Source: Candidatus Rhodoblastus alkanivorans
Lineage (GTDB): Bacteria > Pseudomonadota > Alphaproteobacteria > Rhizobiales > Beijerinckiaceae
NCBI RefSeq assembly: GCF_022760755.1
Contig: NZ_JAIVFP010000001.1
Coordinates: 1,406,001-1,470,000 of the forward strand
Length of the DNA stretch: 64,000 nt
Direction: 5' to 3'
The notes under the pieces were generated by a model. That model saw nothing but the letters and a program-made list of their open reading frames with translations, made no database searches and was not told the origin of the DNA. The translations under genes and the position numbers were made by a program. Shown here one piece after another: positions 62,632 through 64,000 of this stretch (the first letter of the stretch is position 1; every line of letters begins with the position of its first letter).

Positions 62632-64000
62632 TCAGAACCTGGCCGTCACTGCGCCATAGATATTTCGGCCCTGGGCGGCGACCGGCGAATGCAGATTGGA
62701 ATCCGCGCCCGCCCGCCAGTCGGCGATATCAATGCCGCCGAGCGGATTGTAATAGAGCACATTGGCGATGTTCTCGACGCCGAGGTCGAAACGCAGGTTG
62801 CGATATTCCCACGACGCGCGCAGGTTGACGACGCCATAGGCGGGCGTGGTCGGCTCCAGCCGCACGATTTCGACCTCCGTCTTGGCCGCCGCCGCCTGAA
62901 GCTCCAGCGCGGTGGTCAGGCGCCCGCCCCACAGAGCGATCGTGTTCTCAAGCGTCACTTTGCCGTTCACGGGCATTATGTGATAGAGGCTCGCGCCATT
63001 GTCCACCCGCCAGCCGCGCACATAGCCGATGACGCCACTGATCGAGAAATCGCCGTAATCGGCGGTTTGCGCGATCAGCGCGCGCCCGGCGAGATCGAAG
63101 CCGTAAAGTTCGGCGTCGTGGTTGGCGAATTGCAGCAGGTTGACCATGCTCTTCGCGCCCACGGCGTTGGCGACCGCGATCTGGCCCCGGTAATCGACGT
63201 CGATATAATCCTGAACATAAGTGTAATAGGGACCGAGCTTGACCTGCCAGATCTTCCGGGTCGGGTCGCTCCACTGGCCGGTCAAAGCGATGGTGTTCGC
63301 GACTTCCGGGTTGAGGTTCAGATTGCCGTAATAGCCGTTGCCGTCGCCGAACCAGCCGATCATGCGCGCCGCCATGCCGTTGGTCGACCAGGTGTAAAGC
63401 TCGTAAATGCTCGGCGCGCGGGTCTTGCGCGTATAGCCGAATTCATATTGGCTGGTGTCGTCGGGATTGTAGCGCAGCACCGCCGTGGCGTCGAAATCGG
63501 CGAAGGTTCTGGCGTGGTCCCGCGCGTTGAACGCGGCCGCTTGCGCGGCGTACATCATGCTGTAGCCCTGAACGTCGCCGGCATTCATCCACACCATGTC
63601 GTTGCGCAGGCCGACCAGCGACGACCAGCCCTGGCCCCAGCGCTTCTCCCATTCGACATAGGTTCCGAGCACATTGCGCTGGCCGTCGTTGATATTGACG
63701 AAGGTCGAGCAGCACATCATGCCGGGCATGAATTTGCCTTTCATGCCGACCGGCGGCCACCATTCGTTGAGCGTCTGCATATGCAATTCATTGCCGACGC
63801 GCAGCAGGTCGGTCGCGCCAAGATTGATCGTCGCCTTGAGATTGTAGCCGTAATCCTGGTCGTTGACATACATCGGCATGCCATTGGCCGGCGTGGCGTC
63901 GACGCCGCCGTTCTTGTCGGCCAGGAAGTTCATGTAATGCTGGGTCAAATGGTAAAAAGCGTTGGCCTCGAACGCGCCCCAGCCGAAGGCTCCCTTGTAG
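62632..64000 (-). CDS. TonB-dependent copper receptor (OprC/NosA-like), 3' part
   Basis: The C-terminal 455 residues of an outer-membrane TonB-dependent receptor; the frame is open to the window edge, so the plug domain and start are missing. Sequence blocks match the OprC-type copper receptors: a methionine-rich loop (VGMKGKFMPGMMCCS), NINDGQRNVLGTYVEWEKRW, QGYSMMYAAQAAAFNARD, EFGYTRKTRAPSIYELYTWS, and YTYVQDYIDVDYRG. The end GAVTARF is the C-terminal beta-strand with a terminal Phe for BAM recognition. Copper uptake would suit a methanotroph-like physiology; specificity is inferred from family and the Met/Cys-rich loop. Confidence 0.88.
   Translation of the reverse strand, partial: YKGAFGWGAFEANAFYHLTQHYMNFLADKNGGVDATPANGMPMYVNDQDYGYNLKATINLGATDLLRVGNELHMQTLNEWWPPVGMKGKFMPGMMCCSTFVNINDGQRNVLGTYVEWEKRWGQGWSSLVGLRNDMVWMNAGDVQGYSMMYAAQAAAFNARDHARTFADFDATAVLRYNPDDTSQYEFGYTRKTRAPSIYELYTWSTNGMAARMIGWFGDGNGYYGNLNLNPEVANTIALTGQWSDPTRKIWQVKLGPYYTYVQDYIDVDYRGQIAVANAVGAKSMVNLLQFANHDAELYGFDLAGRALIAQTADYGDFSISGVIGYVRGWRVDNGASLYHIMPVNGKVTLENTIALWGGRLTTALELQAAAAKTEVEIVRLEPTTPAYGVVNLRASWEYRNLRFDLGVENIANVLYYNPLGGIDIADWRAGADSNLHSPVAAQGRNIYGAVTARF

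Overview
This is a 64 kb piece of a GC-rich alphaproteobacterial chromosome. Gene content points to the Rhizobiales, most likely a nitrogen-fixing methylotroph or methanotroph of the Beijerinckiaceae/Methylocystaceae type. The pointers are a lanthanide-type PQQ methanol dehydrogenase (xoxF), a phosphoenolpyruvate carboxylase of the kind used in the serine cycle, a NifA/sigma-54-controlled iscA-nifS-nifV operon, a molbindin, an OprC-like TonB copper receptor, CpdR, split ATP synthase b/b' subunits, a fused CysNC and membrane-bound ferritin MbfA. The genus is inference; no rRNA is present.

Layout. 0-5.4 kb: a GntR regulator, an ArsC-like nitrogenase-associated protein behind a sigma-54 promoter, ferredoxin-NADP reductase, a phosphoesterase, mbfA and a Nudix hydrolase. 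5.4-8.9 kb: ppc and two tandem HdeA/HdeB-like proteins. 9.2-12 kb: the F0 operon atpI-B-E-F'-F with a readable promoter and terminator. 12.1-15.8 kb: a TMEM175-like channel and a divergent quinone/electrophile-defence group (pirin-doxX against azoR-glutathionyl-hydroquinone reductase). 15.8-17.1 kb: a small foreign-looking patch with a methyltransferase and a transposase stub. 17.1-22.8 kb: LysR, smc, sufE and a GST.

22.8-24.2 kb holds a four-gene sigma-54 operon: Rieske protein, two unknown small proteins and a group II truncated haemoglobin. 24.4-28.4 kb is a cassette (carboxymuconolactone decarboxylase-like, FAH-like and two metallo-beta-lactamase-fold proteins) that ends in a decayed IS3 transposase and lies between short inverted repeats. 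28.8-33.3 kb is the nif accessory operon (iscA, nifS, nifV and two unknown small genes) plus molbindin and a PBP-like regulator. 33.4-39.7 kb is gltBD, the ammonia-assimilating glutamate synthase, next to the nif genes.

40-52.4 kb is mostly housekeeping: a PepSY-like secreted protein, hsp20 with a heat-shock promoter, a lysophospholipase-like hydrolase with a tandem-repeat tail, a histidinol-phosphatase-like protein, N-formylglutamate amidohydrolase, cpdR, tRNA-Val(GAC), cysD-cysNC, putA and ppk2. 52.8-64 kb: a lytic transglycosylase, an MBOAT/AlgX-like acetylation pair, a radical SAM protein, xoxF, pth, rplY, a small secreted protein, a methyltransferase and the 3' part of a TonB copper receptor cut by the window edge.

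How it fits together: three dispersed sigma-54 sites with near-identical 22-25 nt leaders tie the ArsC-like gene, the Rieske-globin operon and iscA-nifSV into one probable nitrogen-fixation regulon. Fe-S supply (NifS, IscA, SufE), homocitrate (NifV), molybdenum storage and sensing, O2/NO handling (globin, Rieske) and ammonia capture (GltBD) all sit within 18 kb, although nifHDK are outside the window. The clearest undescribed element is the Rieske-ORF96-ORF55-globin operon; the two small proteins after nifV come second.
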